Origin: Prevotella melaninogenica
GTDB lineage: Bacteria > Bacteroidota > Bacteroidia > Bacteroidales > Bacteroidaceae
Length of the DNA: 64,000 nt
Reading direction: 5' to 3'
NCBI RefSeq assembly: GCF_003609775.1
Contig: NZ_AP018049.1
Span: 434,001-498,000, forward strand
In this document: positions 1 to 7,558 of the stretch, in pieces
How positions within the stretch are numbered: position 1 is the first letter of the stretch
How the letters are laid out: the number at the start of each line of letters is the position of its first letter
The notes under the pieces: model-generated
Database searches by the model: none
The model's input: the letters and a program-made list of their open reading frames with translations, nothing else
Told to the model about the DNA's origin: nothing
Translations under genes and position numbers: made by a program

Positions 1-583
1 AACACCAGAGCACCGTTTCTTCAGCAATGGCGAATGGACACCGATTGAGGAACTAAATGTTAATGACACCCTACAACTGAAAGATAATTCTATCGTTGTC
101 ATTGAGAATAAGATTATTTTCCCTACCTTTGTCGAGGTCTATAATCTGGAGATTGAGGACAATGAGAACTATTATGTCACAGAAGAAGGAGTGCTGGTGC
201 ATAATGGGTATGCTGATGCAAATGAATTAAAGAAAATAGAGGAAAGAGGCTTTCATGACGTTAAAGCTACGAAAAATGGAGGACTTGATTATGCCGATAG
301 TGATGCTTTATATCCTATAAAGGAAGGACAAAAAAATATTATATCAATAGAGTACTCTGGGGTATATAGTACAGATTTTGAAAATGCAAGTCTATCAGCA
401 CTTGGCCAGAAAAGTACACCTAAGGGATATGTATGGCATCATTTGGATGATTATGATCCTAAAACAAATAGAGGAACTATGCAGTTAGTCAAACAAGAAG
501 CACATTCTGGCATTTCTCATATTGGTGGTTGCAGCCAATACAAACAAGCAACAGGAAAATCTTATATTTTTAAAACTTGGTAA
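1..583 (+). CDS. T6SS effector C-terminus: end of HINT domain plus WHH-type nuclease tip (5' partial)
   Basis: The reading frame is already open at base 2, so the N-terminus lies outside the window. The first about 70 residues match the second half of the HINT domain seen complete near 3015-3413 (TPEHRFFSNGEWTPIEEL, ending in VLVHNG). HINT domains in polymorphic toxins release the C-terminal tip by autoproteolysis. After VHNG comes a tip of about 125 residues with GYVWHHLDDYDPKTNRGTMQ followed by H-S-G-I-S-H-I-G-G, the pattern of HNH/EndoVII-fold nucleases with a conserved WHH motif. Likely role: DNase toxin delivered by type VI secretion. An immunity gene starts 1 nt after the stop. Domain calls rest on motif recognition; nuclease activity is inferred. 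Confidence 0.8.
   Translation, partial: TPEHRFFSNGEWTPIEELNVNDTLQLKDNSIVVIENKIIFPTFVEVYNLEIEDNENYYVTEEGVLVHNGYADANELKKIEERGFHDVKATKNGGLDYADSDALYPIKEGQKNIISIEYSGVYSTDFENASLSALGQKSTPKGYVWHHLDDYDPKTNRGTMQLVKQEAHSGISHIGGCSQYKQATGKSYIFKTW
72..210 (+). repeat. HINT 3'-end homology block, copy A
   Basis: A 139-nt segment coding for the last part of the HINT domain up to the VHNGY junction. It recurs at 1241-1379 and 3280-3418 with only a few mismatches, mostly synonymous. The sequence diverges completely right after the junction, where the toxin tip begins. This is the expected footprint of tip swapping by homologous recombination. Confidence 0.85.
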
Positions 584-584
584 T

Positions 585-1001
585 ATGGAATTTGAACAAT
601 CAGAACAACAGTTGATAATCACAGAGTTAATTACTTTTGAAAAGTCTTTTAGTAGAAATATCCCGATAGATTTCAAAGAGCATTATCTTAAATATAACGG
701 AGGATATCCTCCATACGAAAATGTGAAAGGGTTACAGAATATTTTCACAATAAACGGATTCTATCCTATTAAATATGGTCGTCTTCCCATTGAGAAAATA
801 ATTAAAGATTATAAAAACAGTGGTATTGATTTTATCGATAAGATACCCTTTGCTTATGACAATGGTGGGAATATCTACCTTATATCAATAGAAACAAATA
901 CATACGGATATATATACATTTTAGAGGTGGACTTCTTAGAAGAAAAGAATTACATATTAGTGTCAAAGTCTTTTTCGGATTTTCTTAATTCATTTTATTA
1001 A
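585..1001 (+). CDS. SMI1/KNR4 (SUKH) family immunity protein
   Basis: A protein of 138 residues. The segment IPIDFKEHYLKYNGGYPPYE is the usual SUKH opening (proline, D-F/Y-K, then YNGG), and the C-terminus ends in SKSFSDFLNSFY, also typical of the family. SUKH proteins neutralise nuclease toxins in polymorphic toxin systems. The frame is open further upstream from 522, but that stretch lies inside the toxin gene; the ATG at 585, one base after the toxin stop, is preferred. It is presumably the specific antidote to the WHH nuclease just upstream. Family call is strong, partner assignment inferred from position. Confidence 0.8.
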   Translation: MEFEQSEQQLIITELITFEKSFSRNIPIDFKEHYLKYNGGYPPYENVKGLQNIFTINGFYPIKYGRLPIEKIIKDYKNSGIDFIDKIPFAYDNGGNIYLISIETNTYGYIYILEVDFLEEKNYILVSKSFSDFLNSFY

Positions 1002-1227
1002 TTTTCCATATCAGAGTTTACATTCGATTAGATATTTATTTTTATATCTATTATAATATATTACTGTTTGGTAAAACATAATTCACATAGAAATCCTTGT
1101 GGGATTGCCTTTATATAGGTAATCCTACATTGTTTTTAAACCATGCTTTCTGAGCAAATATGACAAAAAACTCTTACCATCAAATAACAAAGATTATCAG
1201 AGGGACAACCATTCAAAAACAATTTGA

Positions 1228-1749
1228 TCGAATGCAATTTTACAACTGAAAGATAATTCTATTGTTGTCATTGAGAATAAGATTATTTTTCCTACCTTTG
1301 TCGAAGTCTATAATTTGGAGATTGAGGACAATGAGAACTATTATGTCACGGAAGAGGGAGTGCTGGTGCATAATGGGTACAAAAAGGGAAGTACTCCTAT
1401 AAAAGAGAATGAGGTTACTACGTATCAAGATTTTTTTGACCGTTCTGTTGTCGGTGATGGATTGGAGGGTCATGAAGTATTACAAAATTCTTGGTTAAAA
1501 AAACATGGAGTTATTTCAGGTCCAAGATTGGCTGAAGAAGCTTCTAAGAAAAATCCAGTTATTGCCTTACCACATGATGTTCATGTCTCTGTAAACCAGG
1601 CACAACGTAGTTTAGACGTCACAAGTCAAACCGCCCTAGAAAATGTCAATAGTAATATAAAAATATTAAAGGAACAAGGAATTCCACAAGGTACATTAGA
1701 CACCTTAAAAGAGCAAGCTATAAAACATATACAAGATTTAGGAATATAA
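1228..1749 (+). pseudogene. Orphan HINT-toxin cassette without start codon or HINT N-terminus
   Basis: The frame opens after a TGA at 1225-1227. At 1240 it joins HINT-coding sequence at L-Q-L-K-D-N-S-I and runs through VLVHNGY into a tip of about 120 residues. There is no in-frame ATG; the only candidates are TTG at 1315 or GTG near 1360, both inside the HINT domain, so this is unlikely to be expressed alone. The tip contains GLEGHEVLQNSWL, then NPVIALPHDVHVSVNQAQRS, which looks like an HNH/EndoVII-type nuclease with GHE in place of GHH; this family call is weak. An immunity gene follows 12 nt later. It looks like a stored module that could be recombined onto an active effector. Confidence 0.65.
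1241..1379 (+). repeat. HINT 3'-end homology block, copy B
   Basis: Same 139-nt block as 72-210 and 3280-3418. Here homology starts abruptly at 1241, with unrelated sequence before it, so only the last third of the HINT coding region is present. Confidence 0.85.
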
Positions 1750-1761
1750 AAACAAATACCA

Positions 1762-2193
1762 ATGGACAAAATTTTAGAATTAAAAAAAGAATTAGAGCTT
1801 ATTGAAACTGTCGATGACTCTAATTGTATTCGTTTAGATTCGTTATGCGAAGATATAATTAAAATAAATAAGGAAGGTTTAGATACATCTATACTTATAG
1901 AATCATTATTTAGAATTCTCGAAAACAATTCGGAATATGATTTTGGTATGCCTGGTGAAATAGTACATGCACTAGAAACATATTATAAAAAAGGGCTTGA
2001 ACAAGAATTATTAAAGTCTCTTGATAGAAAGCCTACATTTTATACTGTATGGATGTTAAATAGGATACTAAATGGAACTTCTGAACTTAAAGAACAAGAA
2101 CACTATTTGGAAACACTAAGAAAAATTCATAATATGGAAATTCCTGTTTATCTTAAAAAACAGGTACAGCATTTAATAGAGTTACATTCTTAA
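1762..2193 (+). CDS. Probable immunity protein for the orphan cassette
   Basis: A 143-residue, apparently all-helical cytoplasmic protein with no signal peptide or membrane segment. It begins 12 nt after the orphan toxin tip, the position held by immunity genes in the two other modules. The segment PGEIVHALETYYKKGL and the following TVWMLNRILNG resemble helical immunity proteins of polymorphic toxin loci, but the exact family could not be fixed. It differs from the SUKH proteins of the neighbouring modules. It may still be translated, since the cassette could protect against incoming sister-cell toxins even if its own toxin is silent. Confidence 0.6.
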   Translation: MDKILELKKELELIETVDDSNCIRLDSLCEDIIKINKEGLDTSILIESLFRILENNSEYDFGMPGEIVHALETYYKKGLEQELLKSLDRKPTFYTVWMLNRILNGTSELKEQEHYLETLRKIHNMEIPVYLKKQVQHLIELHS

Positions 2194-2318
2194 TTTTATA
2201 GTTGTAGCTTTAATAACTTATTATTACTACAAGATGATCTTTTTTATATAATATAATAAGAGAAAGGTTAAAATCTTCGCATGGATTTTAGTTTTTTGAT
2301 TGAGGCTGAAGAGGCTAA

Positions 2319-2588
2319 ATAAACTTCATCCGTGCTGTTAGTGTGGCTTTTGCCGCTAGAGCCGCAGCAGGAGTAGCCACAGCCGTGTGTGCATTCATTC
2401 CTGGTCCAGGCTGGATAGTAGCGGCAATCATCGCAGCTGCAGTAATAGCGGGGCTGATAATAGCGGGAGGGAAGTGCGCAGCTGCTGCAGCCACTCGCTA
2501 TTGGGATAGCAGTACGGTCTCTCAGCGTTCCAAGCTGAATGGAGCCCATCTACTGACACTTTCCTCACGGATGATCTGTCCTGCTTAG
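2319..2588 (+). pseudogene. Interrupted N-terminal (PAAR-like, membrane) part of the HINT effector
   Basis: This open stretch is in the same frame as the gene at 2595 and separated from it by a TAG at 2586-2588. It encodes a Gly/Ala-rich hydrophobic segment (GPGWIVAAIIAAAVIAGL) and then SRMICPA, stop, GGVITAEPTF. The aligned part of the PAAR-like gene at 6456 reads SQLECSNGGLLIASETF, so the stop sits inside a conserved C-x-x-(x)-GG motif. The frame is closed by several stops before 2319 and the usual PAAR-like start is missing, so the 5' end has also been lost. The best reading is a decayed effector N-terminus. Confidence 0.65.
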
Positions 2589-2594
2589 GGAGGA

Positions 2595-3773
2595 GTGATT
2601 ACTGCCGAGCCTACATTCTGGTCTGCTTGGGGTACACAGACCCTGACGAATCTGGGGCATGTATCGAACTTTGCTTTTGGATTCCTGGTTGGTAAAGGCT
2701 GTGCAAATATGGCTATCGGAGCTGGTAGTGCTGCAGCAGGTGCATCAACTGCAGGAGAGGCTGTGACAACATTTGGAAAGACTTTTGCCAAGGACTTTGC
2801 TATGACAGCCAAGGATAACTTCCTTCAGCAGTTTACTGGCTGGAATCAGGGAGGACTTTTCTGCCGTTTCATGAAAGGCTTCGGTCTTTATGGTCAAGCC
2901 AAAGAACACTATGACATTTGGACAGATGATGAAAAGAGCACTTGGGAGAAAATCAAGGCAAGTGGTATGTCGCTTATCCTTGATGTCTTTGCAGCCAAGG
3001 GTGCGACAACAGTCTGTTTCCCTACTGGCACGAAGGTGCATACGCAGTGGGGACTGGCAGATATAGAAAAACTGGAGATTGGTGTACCTGTGCTCACATA
3101 CAATGAGGAAACAGGTGAGCAGGAGTACAAGAAGGTAAAGAAGGTCATGCGCCGTATGACACGCCGTATGTGCGCCTTGGAACTTTCTAATGGTTCAACA
3201 ATTGAAGTAACACCCGAACACCGCTTCTTCAGCAACGGCGAATGGACTCCAATTGAGGAACTAAATGTTAATGACACTCTTCAACTGAAAGATAATTCTA
3301 TCGTTGTCATTGAGAATAAGATAATTTTCCCTACCTTTGTCGAGGTTTATAATCTGGAGATTGAGGACAATGAGAACTATTATGTCACAGAAGAAGGAGT
3401 GCTGGTGCATAATGGGTACAAAGACAAACCAAAAAATTCTCCTGATCCTAAGAAATGGAAGGAAAAAGGTGGAACGATAAAAGTTTCTGATGATGGAAAA
3501 GTTTGGGAGTATACTGATTGGGAGGGGAATACTGTAAAGTACAAAGATGGCTACCCTGACTTCAGTCCATATGAGAGACAACGCGTAGACATCGATATGA
3601 AAGGAAATCGTACATCTGATTTCACAGAAGCTAATAATAAGGCTCCAAAAGGCAAAAAACTTCCAGAGAATACTTGGCATCACAATGAAAATGGAACTAC
3701 TATGCAAGAGGTTCCGACAGATATACATCGGAGATTTACGCATCGTGGTGGAGTTTCTATTAAAAAAAAATAA
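2595..3773 (+). CDS. HINT-domain polymorphic toxin with WHH nuclease tip (5' part disrupted)
   Basis: A stretch of 392 residues from a GTG at 2595. Residues 1-140 are the linker after the PAAR-like region. Residues 141-273 form a complete HINT domain, from the nucleophile in CFPTGTKV to the terminal VHN. Residues 274-392 are the tip, with NTWHHNENGTTMQEVP followed by H-R-R-F-T-H-R-G-G, a WHH-type HNH/EndoVII nuclease. The tip differs from that of the first module outside the motif. The GTG is probably not a true start, because the frame continues upstream past a TAG. The gene is therefore likely unable to make a full T6SS-loaded effector unless the stop is suppressed. A SUKH gene follows 15 nt later. 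Confidence 0.7.
   Translation: MITAEPTFWSAWGTQTLTNLGHVSNFAFGFLVGKGCANMAIGAGSAAAGASTAGEAVTTFGKTFAKDFAMTAKDNFLQQFTGWNQGGLFCRFMKGFGLYGQAKEHYDIWTDDEKSTWEKIKASGMSLILDVFAAKGATTVCFPTGTKVHTQWGLADIEKLEIGVPVLTYNEETGEQEYKKVKKVMRRMTRRMCALELSNGSTIEVTPEHRFFSNGEWTPIEELNVNDTLQLKDNSIVVIENKIIFPTFVEVYNLEIEDNENYYVTEEGVLVHNGYKDKPKNSPDPKKWKEKGGTIKVSDDGKVWEYTDWEGNTVKYKDGYPDFSPYERQRVDIDMKGNRTSDFTEANNKAPKGKKLPENTWHHNENGTTMQEVPTDIHRRFTHRGGVSIKKK
3280..3418 (+). repeat. HINT 3'-end homology block, copy C
   Basis: Third copy of the 139-nt block (others at 72-210 and 1241-1379). In this module and in copy A, homology extends further upstream through the HINT coding region, at lower identity. Confidence 0.85.
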
Positions 3774-3788
3774 TTAATATATAAATCT

Positions 3789-4229
3789 ATGATTTTTAGT
3801 ACTTTATCAAAAAATAGAGCTACCTTCAAAGAAATAGAAGGTAATTTTTCTTTCACTTTCCCTGAAGATTACAAGTCATTCTTGACTAAATATAATGGGG
3901 TCAATATGGAAGATTATTATGTCAAAGTGAAGGATTTAGACGAAGAAGTTCTTATAAACAACCTCTTTAGTACTGATAACGAGTTGAATAGATCACTGAC
4001 ACTTACGTTTTGGAATCATGAGTATGAAGAAGATATACCAGAGCGTTCTTTGCTTATAGGAGACTTTCAAGATGGAGCTTTCTTACTCTTAATTTCTGAA
4101 GGAGAAAATAAAGGAGTATATTATTATGACCATGCGTATTCCTTTGAACAGTCCGATGATGATTGTAATACATATTTCTTGGCAGAAACATTCAGCGACT
4201 TCTTGGACTGTATAAAACAGAATGTGTAG
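3789..4229 (+). CDS. SMI1/KNR4 (SUKH) family immunity protein
   Basis: A protein of 146 residues. FTFPEDYKSFLTKYNGVNME is the characteristic SUKH N-terminal motif, followed by a mid-protein GDFQDGAFLLLI strand region and a final ETFSDFLDCI helix. It lies 15 nt after the second WHH nuclease tip and is presumably its antidote. It is clearly a paralogue of the SUKH gene at 585 in fold but only distantly similar in sequence, as expected for matched toxin specificity. Confidence 0.8.
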   Translation: MIFSTLSKNRATFKEIEGNFSFTFPEDYKSFLTKYNGVNMEDYYVKVKDLDEEVLINNLFSTDNELNRSLTLTFWNHEYEEDIPERSLLIGDFQDGAFLLLISEGENKGVYYYDHAYSFEQSDDDCNTYFLAETFSDFLDCIKQNV

Positions 4230-4391
4230 TCATCATCTATAGGCATTTCGTCCTCGATTTATAATTATATATTTACTATACTTACCAGAAGTTTAGGTAC
4301 ATAGATTCAAGTTTATTAGGTAAGATATATGTGTAAAATTATTTTGCAACTAAGAGGATGCGGTCAATAGATTAAGAAGTTATGTGAAAAT

Positions 4392-4446
4392 AAGGTGTTT
4401 GATTGAACCTAAGTAAGATTTTATTTGTGCTTCAATTAAGCACCTT
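4392..4446 (+). terminator. Imperfect hairpin with T-rich tail
   Basis: AAGGTGTTTGATTGAA (4392-4407) pairs with TTCAATTAAGCACCTT (4431-4446), 14 of 16 positions, with the mismatches able to form G-U pairs. Several T follow. It probably ends transcription of the toxin/immunity module. A related hairpin lies at 9063-9143. Confidence 0.5.
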
Positions 4447-4473
4447 TTTCCCGTTTATGTAAATGGTAATTAA

Positions 4474-5517
4474 CGTAATCAGACAGCTGAGACACATTAT
4501 ATCACAGCAGAGAGTCAGGTGCCAACCCTACGTGTCGGTTCTGTGGTAAGCCTTTACAGTTCTTTCTTGGAGCGTGTAGGAAACATATCTAAGGAGAGTT
4601 TGGGTAACTTCATCATTACCGAAATAACCCACGAGGTGAGCCAAGGAAGCTACTACAAGAACCGCTTCAAGGCTATCCCTGCAACGATAAAGGCACTGCC
4701 AAGTCCAAAGGTGCGTATGCCGCTTGCAGAGACACAGATGGCAACAGTGCTCAGTAATGCTGACCCACAGGGTAAGGGCCGTGTGCGTGTGCGTATGAAC
4801 TGGCAAACGAATGGTATGCAGACAGGTTGGGTGCGTGTGATGACACCAGATGGCGGTAGCAGTGACGATGTAAAGAGCAACCGTGGTTTTGTATTCATCC
4901 CAGAGGTAGGCGACCAAGTCCTCCTCGGCTTCCGCCATGGAGATCCAGCAAGACCATACGTTTTGGGTAGCCTCTTTAATGGAACAACAGGTGGTGGCGG
5001 TGGCCAGGGCAACAACTGCAAGAGCCTCACCACACGAAGCGGCAGCTCCTTGAAACTTGATGACTCTGCAGGTAGCGTAACACTACACGATAAAGGTGGC
5101 GTAAAAATGAATTTTGATGGTGCAGGAAATCAAACTTTAGCCACCAAAGCATCTGCAACAACAACTGTTGGTAAAGATGCAAGTCTTTTACAAATGGACA
5201 AGGATGGTAACATAGAATTGAAAGCTAACACGAAAATAACATTAACAATAGAGGGTAGTAAGATAATTATAACCAAGGATAAGATTACTCTTGAAAGTCC
5301 AGAGATAGAGGTGAATGGTACTACATCTGCAACAGTAAATAGTTCCGCTATAAATATGCAAGGTGGGACAACAAATATTACAACTACGACAATTAATTTA
5401 AAGCCTAAACCAGCAGAAATCCCAAATGATGGTGGAACATATTTAGTAGCAACAAGATCCGTAAATATTGAAAGCCAAAATGTAGATATAGTTGGTGGTA
5501 CTGTAGAGATTAACTAA
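4474..5517 (+). pseudogene. vgrG: 5'-truncated VgrG spike protein
   Basis: The frame opens after a TAA at 4471-4473 and enters VgrG sequence almost at once (ETHYITAESQVPTLRVGSVV). Residues then show the end of the gp27-like region, the OB-fold (VLSNADPQGKGRVRVRMNW, GFVFIPEVGDQVLLGF) and a C-terminal beta-helix rich in T, N and V. VgrG proteins are usually about 600 residues; here only about 345 can be read and the N-terminal gp27-like half is absent. No ATG exists near the 5' edge; the first in-frame ATG lies near 4720, inside the OB-fold. It is followed 18 nt later by the gene at 5536 in an apparent operon. Probably a relic created when effector modules were exchanged next to an intact vgrG elsewhere. 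Confidence 0.7.
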
Positions 5518-5535
5518 TAATAATTTAGTAAGAAA

Positions 5536-6459
5536 ATGACTGGTTTACATAATAAATGGGAGGTCAAAGATCATCATTCCACTTTGGAGAAGAAGAATGC
5601 ATTGGATCTTTTATCTGAGAATCATATAGAGTCCTTGGATAGTTCTGCACACTATCGTTTTAAACAGATTAATGTTATCCGTTATGAAGATATTCCTATA
5701 AGTAATTCTACAATACGCGCTCAATATCTTTTTGAACGTGCAAATCATAATGTCCATACAAAATGTGAAGAAAGTTATTATACTTTTACACCACAGCAGA
5801 ACAAAATTGGTGATTTTCTGAGCCTTTCTGATCAAATTAGAAAAGAGGTATATTGGCGTATAGATAAAAATGGAGAACCTCTACGTATTTTGAATGAGGG
5901 AGAGTTGAAGGAAAGTTGGGAAAATGCTAAGAGAGAAACTCTTCCTAACAATGAGTTTATGAACTCTTTGGATAAAGAACAGTATCAAAAGATTATTCAA
6001 GCTGGAGATACGGAGTTCCAAGATATGAGTTTATTTATACGTAATTATAGAACAAATCTTTTTTTTAGAGAGCTATTTGGACAATACTTAATGAAATCAC
6101 CAGAGAATTTTGAATTTGAGAAATTACAAACAATGTCTAACTTTTTCAAAGATATTGTTATAGAAGCAAATTTCACATATTCAAAGTTGAAAGAGGACGA
6201 GAAATTTATATTTATAGTGAAAGAAAGCGAACTTGACCGTAATAAGCTTGATGAGATAGAGATGGTAAAACAATACAATAAATTATATAAACCAAAAATT
6301 AAATATGACTTTACAGAATATGATTATAAATATAGGGCAACTATGAAGTTAAACAAAGAGGACGGATTGATTGAAAATCTAACTCTAAGTCTTACAGAAA
6401 AAATTAAAAATAATCTAATTTGTGATATCAGTTTTGATTTAAAGCGTATAGAGTCATGA
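5536..6459 (+). CDS. Unknown protein between vgrG and PAAR-like gene, possible T6SS effector adaptor
   Basis: A protein of 307 residues with no signal peptide or membrane segment; rich in K, E, N and aromatic residues. No family motif was recognised. It sits between the vgrG fragment (18 nt upstream) and the PAAR-like gene (ATGA overlap downstream). In other T6SS loci this place is often taken by a chaperone or adaptor that loads an effector onto VgrG/PAAR, so such a role is plausible but inferred only from position. The reading frame is intact, unlike its two neighbours. Confidence 0.6.
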   Translation: MTGLHNKWEVKDHHSTLEKKNALDLLSENHIESLDSSAHYRFKQINVIRYEDIPISNSTIRAQYLFERANHNVHTKCEESYYTFTPQQNKIGDFLSLSDQIRKEVYWRIDKNGEPLRILNEGELKESWENAKRETLPNNEFMNSLDKEQYQKIIQAGDTEFQDMSLFIRNYRTNLFFRELFGQYLMKSPENFEFEKLQTMSNFFKDIVIEANFTYSKLKEDEKFIFIVKESELDRNKLDEIEMVKQYNKLYKPKIKYDFTEYDYKYRATMKLNKEDGLIENLTLSLTEKIKNNLICDISFDLKRIES

Positions 6460-7250
6460 AAGGTTATATAGAAGAGGGAGGCTGGGTTTCTTGCACAATG
6501 GATAGTTTCGGAACTCCCAGACAGTTAGTAGCACGGCGTGATGCTCAGGTTAAACGGCATAATGGTAAAATCTTATTAACAAAAATAGATACAGCAATTG
6601 ATAAACAATTTGTTTGTAACTCCCCTGTTAAATTCTGGACGGGTTTGGCTGCACTTGCTGTAGGTATAGCAATTGCTTTATCTGGTCCTGTAGGCTGGAT
6701 AGCTTTGGGAGCGTGTGCTGTGGCTGCTGTTGCGATTACTATCCAATCTGTAACGTCTCATGCTTGTAATGGGTGTTTAGAAGGGGCTGAATGGGATAAC
6801 TCTCATAAAAGGGTTTCTTGGGGTGCCCAGAATGCCATATTATACAATTATTCTCAGTTAGAATGCAGTAATGGAGGACTTCTTATTGCGAGTGAGACAT
6901 TCGATGAAGCAAATAGTATTTCTAATCAGATGGCTCTAAATAACTGGAAAGCAAATGCAATAAATATTGGACAACATCTTGCGAATGGAATTATTGATGG
7001 TCTTATGGGCTTTTCTTTCACAGCAGTAGATGTTACATTTGAGTTGGCTGGAGAGTACCTTGGAGAAAATAATATCGTAAGTGGAGAAACATGGTTTGGA
7101 GTTGGATTAGGCAAAGATGCAACTACTACGATATTAAAAGCTGCACCTGCTGAGCGAGCTCTATCAAAAGAGATAGTAAGTAGCATATTTACTGCAGAAT
7201 TTTGGGCTGTCTTAAAAAAAAAGCCCAAGACTAACCCTTCAATTAATTAG
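6456..7250 (+). CDS. PAAR-like (DUF4280-type) T6SS protein with hydrophobic segment
   Basis: A 264-residue frame. Residues about 8-65 look like the first half of a PAAR-like domain (GGWVSCTMDSFGTPRQL). A Gly/Ala-rich hydrophobic pair follows at about 67-97, then a second half with WGAQNAILYNYSQLECSNGG. The C-terminal about 110 residues should hold an effector region but no toxin motif was recognised. The frame ends shortly after a run of nine A at 7214-7222; sequence in the +1 frame stays open to 7431. With eight A the protein would be about 325 residues and end in a lysine-rich tail. The annotated end is therefore probably a frameshift product. Confidence 0.65.
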   Translation: MKGYIEEGGWVSCTMDSFGTPRQLVARRDAQVKRHNGKILLTKIDTAIDKQFVCNSPVKFWTGLAALAVGIAIALSGPVGWIALGACAVAAVAITIQSVTSHACNGCLEGAEWDNSHKRVSWGAQNAILYNYSQLECSNGGLLIASETFDEANSISNQMALNNWKANAINIGQHLANGIIDGLMGFSFTAVDVTFELAGEYLGENNIVSGETWFGVGLGKDATTTILKAAPAERALSKEIVSSIFTAEFWAVLKKKPKTNPSIN

Positions 7251-7431
7251 CCCTACTTCGCTTATTAAAGATGTAGGCAAGGGACTACTAAAAGGTTCAG
7301 CCGTCGGCATTCCACAATTAATAGTAAACAATATGATAGATGCGGAAGAAGAAAAATTGAAGGATAAAAATGAAACAGCTATTATGCATCAAATAAATTC
7401 AAATAGTGATATTATAGCTAAGAAAATATAG
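7221..7431 (+). pseudogene. Out-of-frame 3' continuation of the PAAR-like gene
   Basis: From 7222 the +1 frame reads S-P-R-L-T-L-Q-L-I-S-P-T-S-L-I-K-D-V-G-K-G and stays open for about 69 codons to a TAG at 7429-7431, with normal composition for the neighbouring gene. It is joined to the gene at 6456 if the nine-A run is shortened by one base. A sequencing error, a real frameshift or phase variation would all look like this. Confidence 0.5.
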
Positions 7432-7513
7432 TTAAATAAAAATGAGTATTTTATAAGAACGTCAAAAAGCTTAACTTTGTTGTAAGTTTGTTATTAATAT
7501 AACGCTTTTTAAA

Positions 7514-7521
7514 TATTTTTG
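7514..7521 (+). promoter_or_regulatory. Possible -7 element (TATTTTTG) for the 172-aa gene
   Basis: TATTTTTG fits the Bacteroidetes TAnnTTTG element and lies 37 nt before the start at 7559. The nearest TTTG upstream (7487-7490) is 23 nt away, slightly longer than usual, so the match is moderate. Confidence 0.4.
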
Positions 7522-7558
7522 CTTAGATAATAATATAACAACCATTAAATAATAAAAG

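Noticed and set aside
1002..1227. Gap between the first immunity gene and the orphan cassette
   Set aside because: Examined for a gene, hairpin or insertion-sequence end; nothing convincing was seen.
2268..2549. Cysteine-rich minus-strand frame
   Set aside because: It is antisense to the Gly/Ala-rich coding stretch of the disrupted effector; its Cys and Ser content is explained by complementing Gly/Ala codons.
7213..7235. Programmed -1 ribosomal frameshift at A-AAA-AAG
   Set aside because: The slippery heptamer is present, but the -1 frame stops after three codons (A-Q-D-stop). The long open continuation is in the +1 frame, which this signal would not reach.
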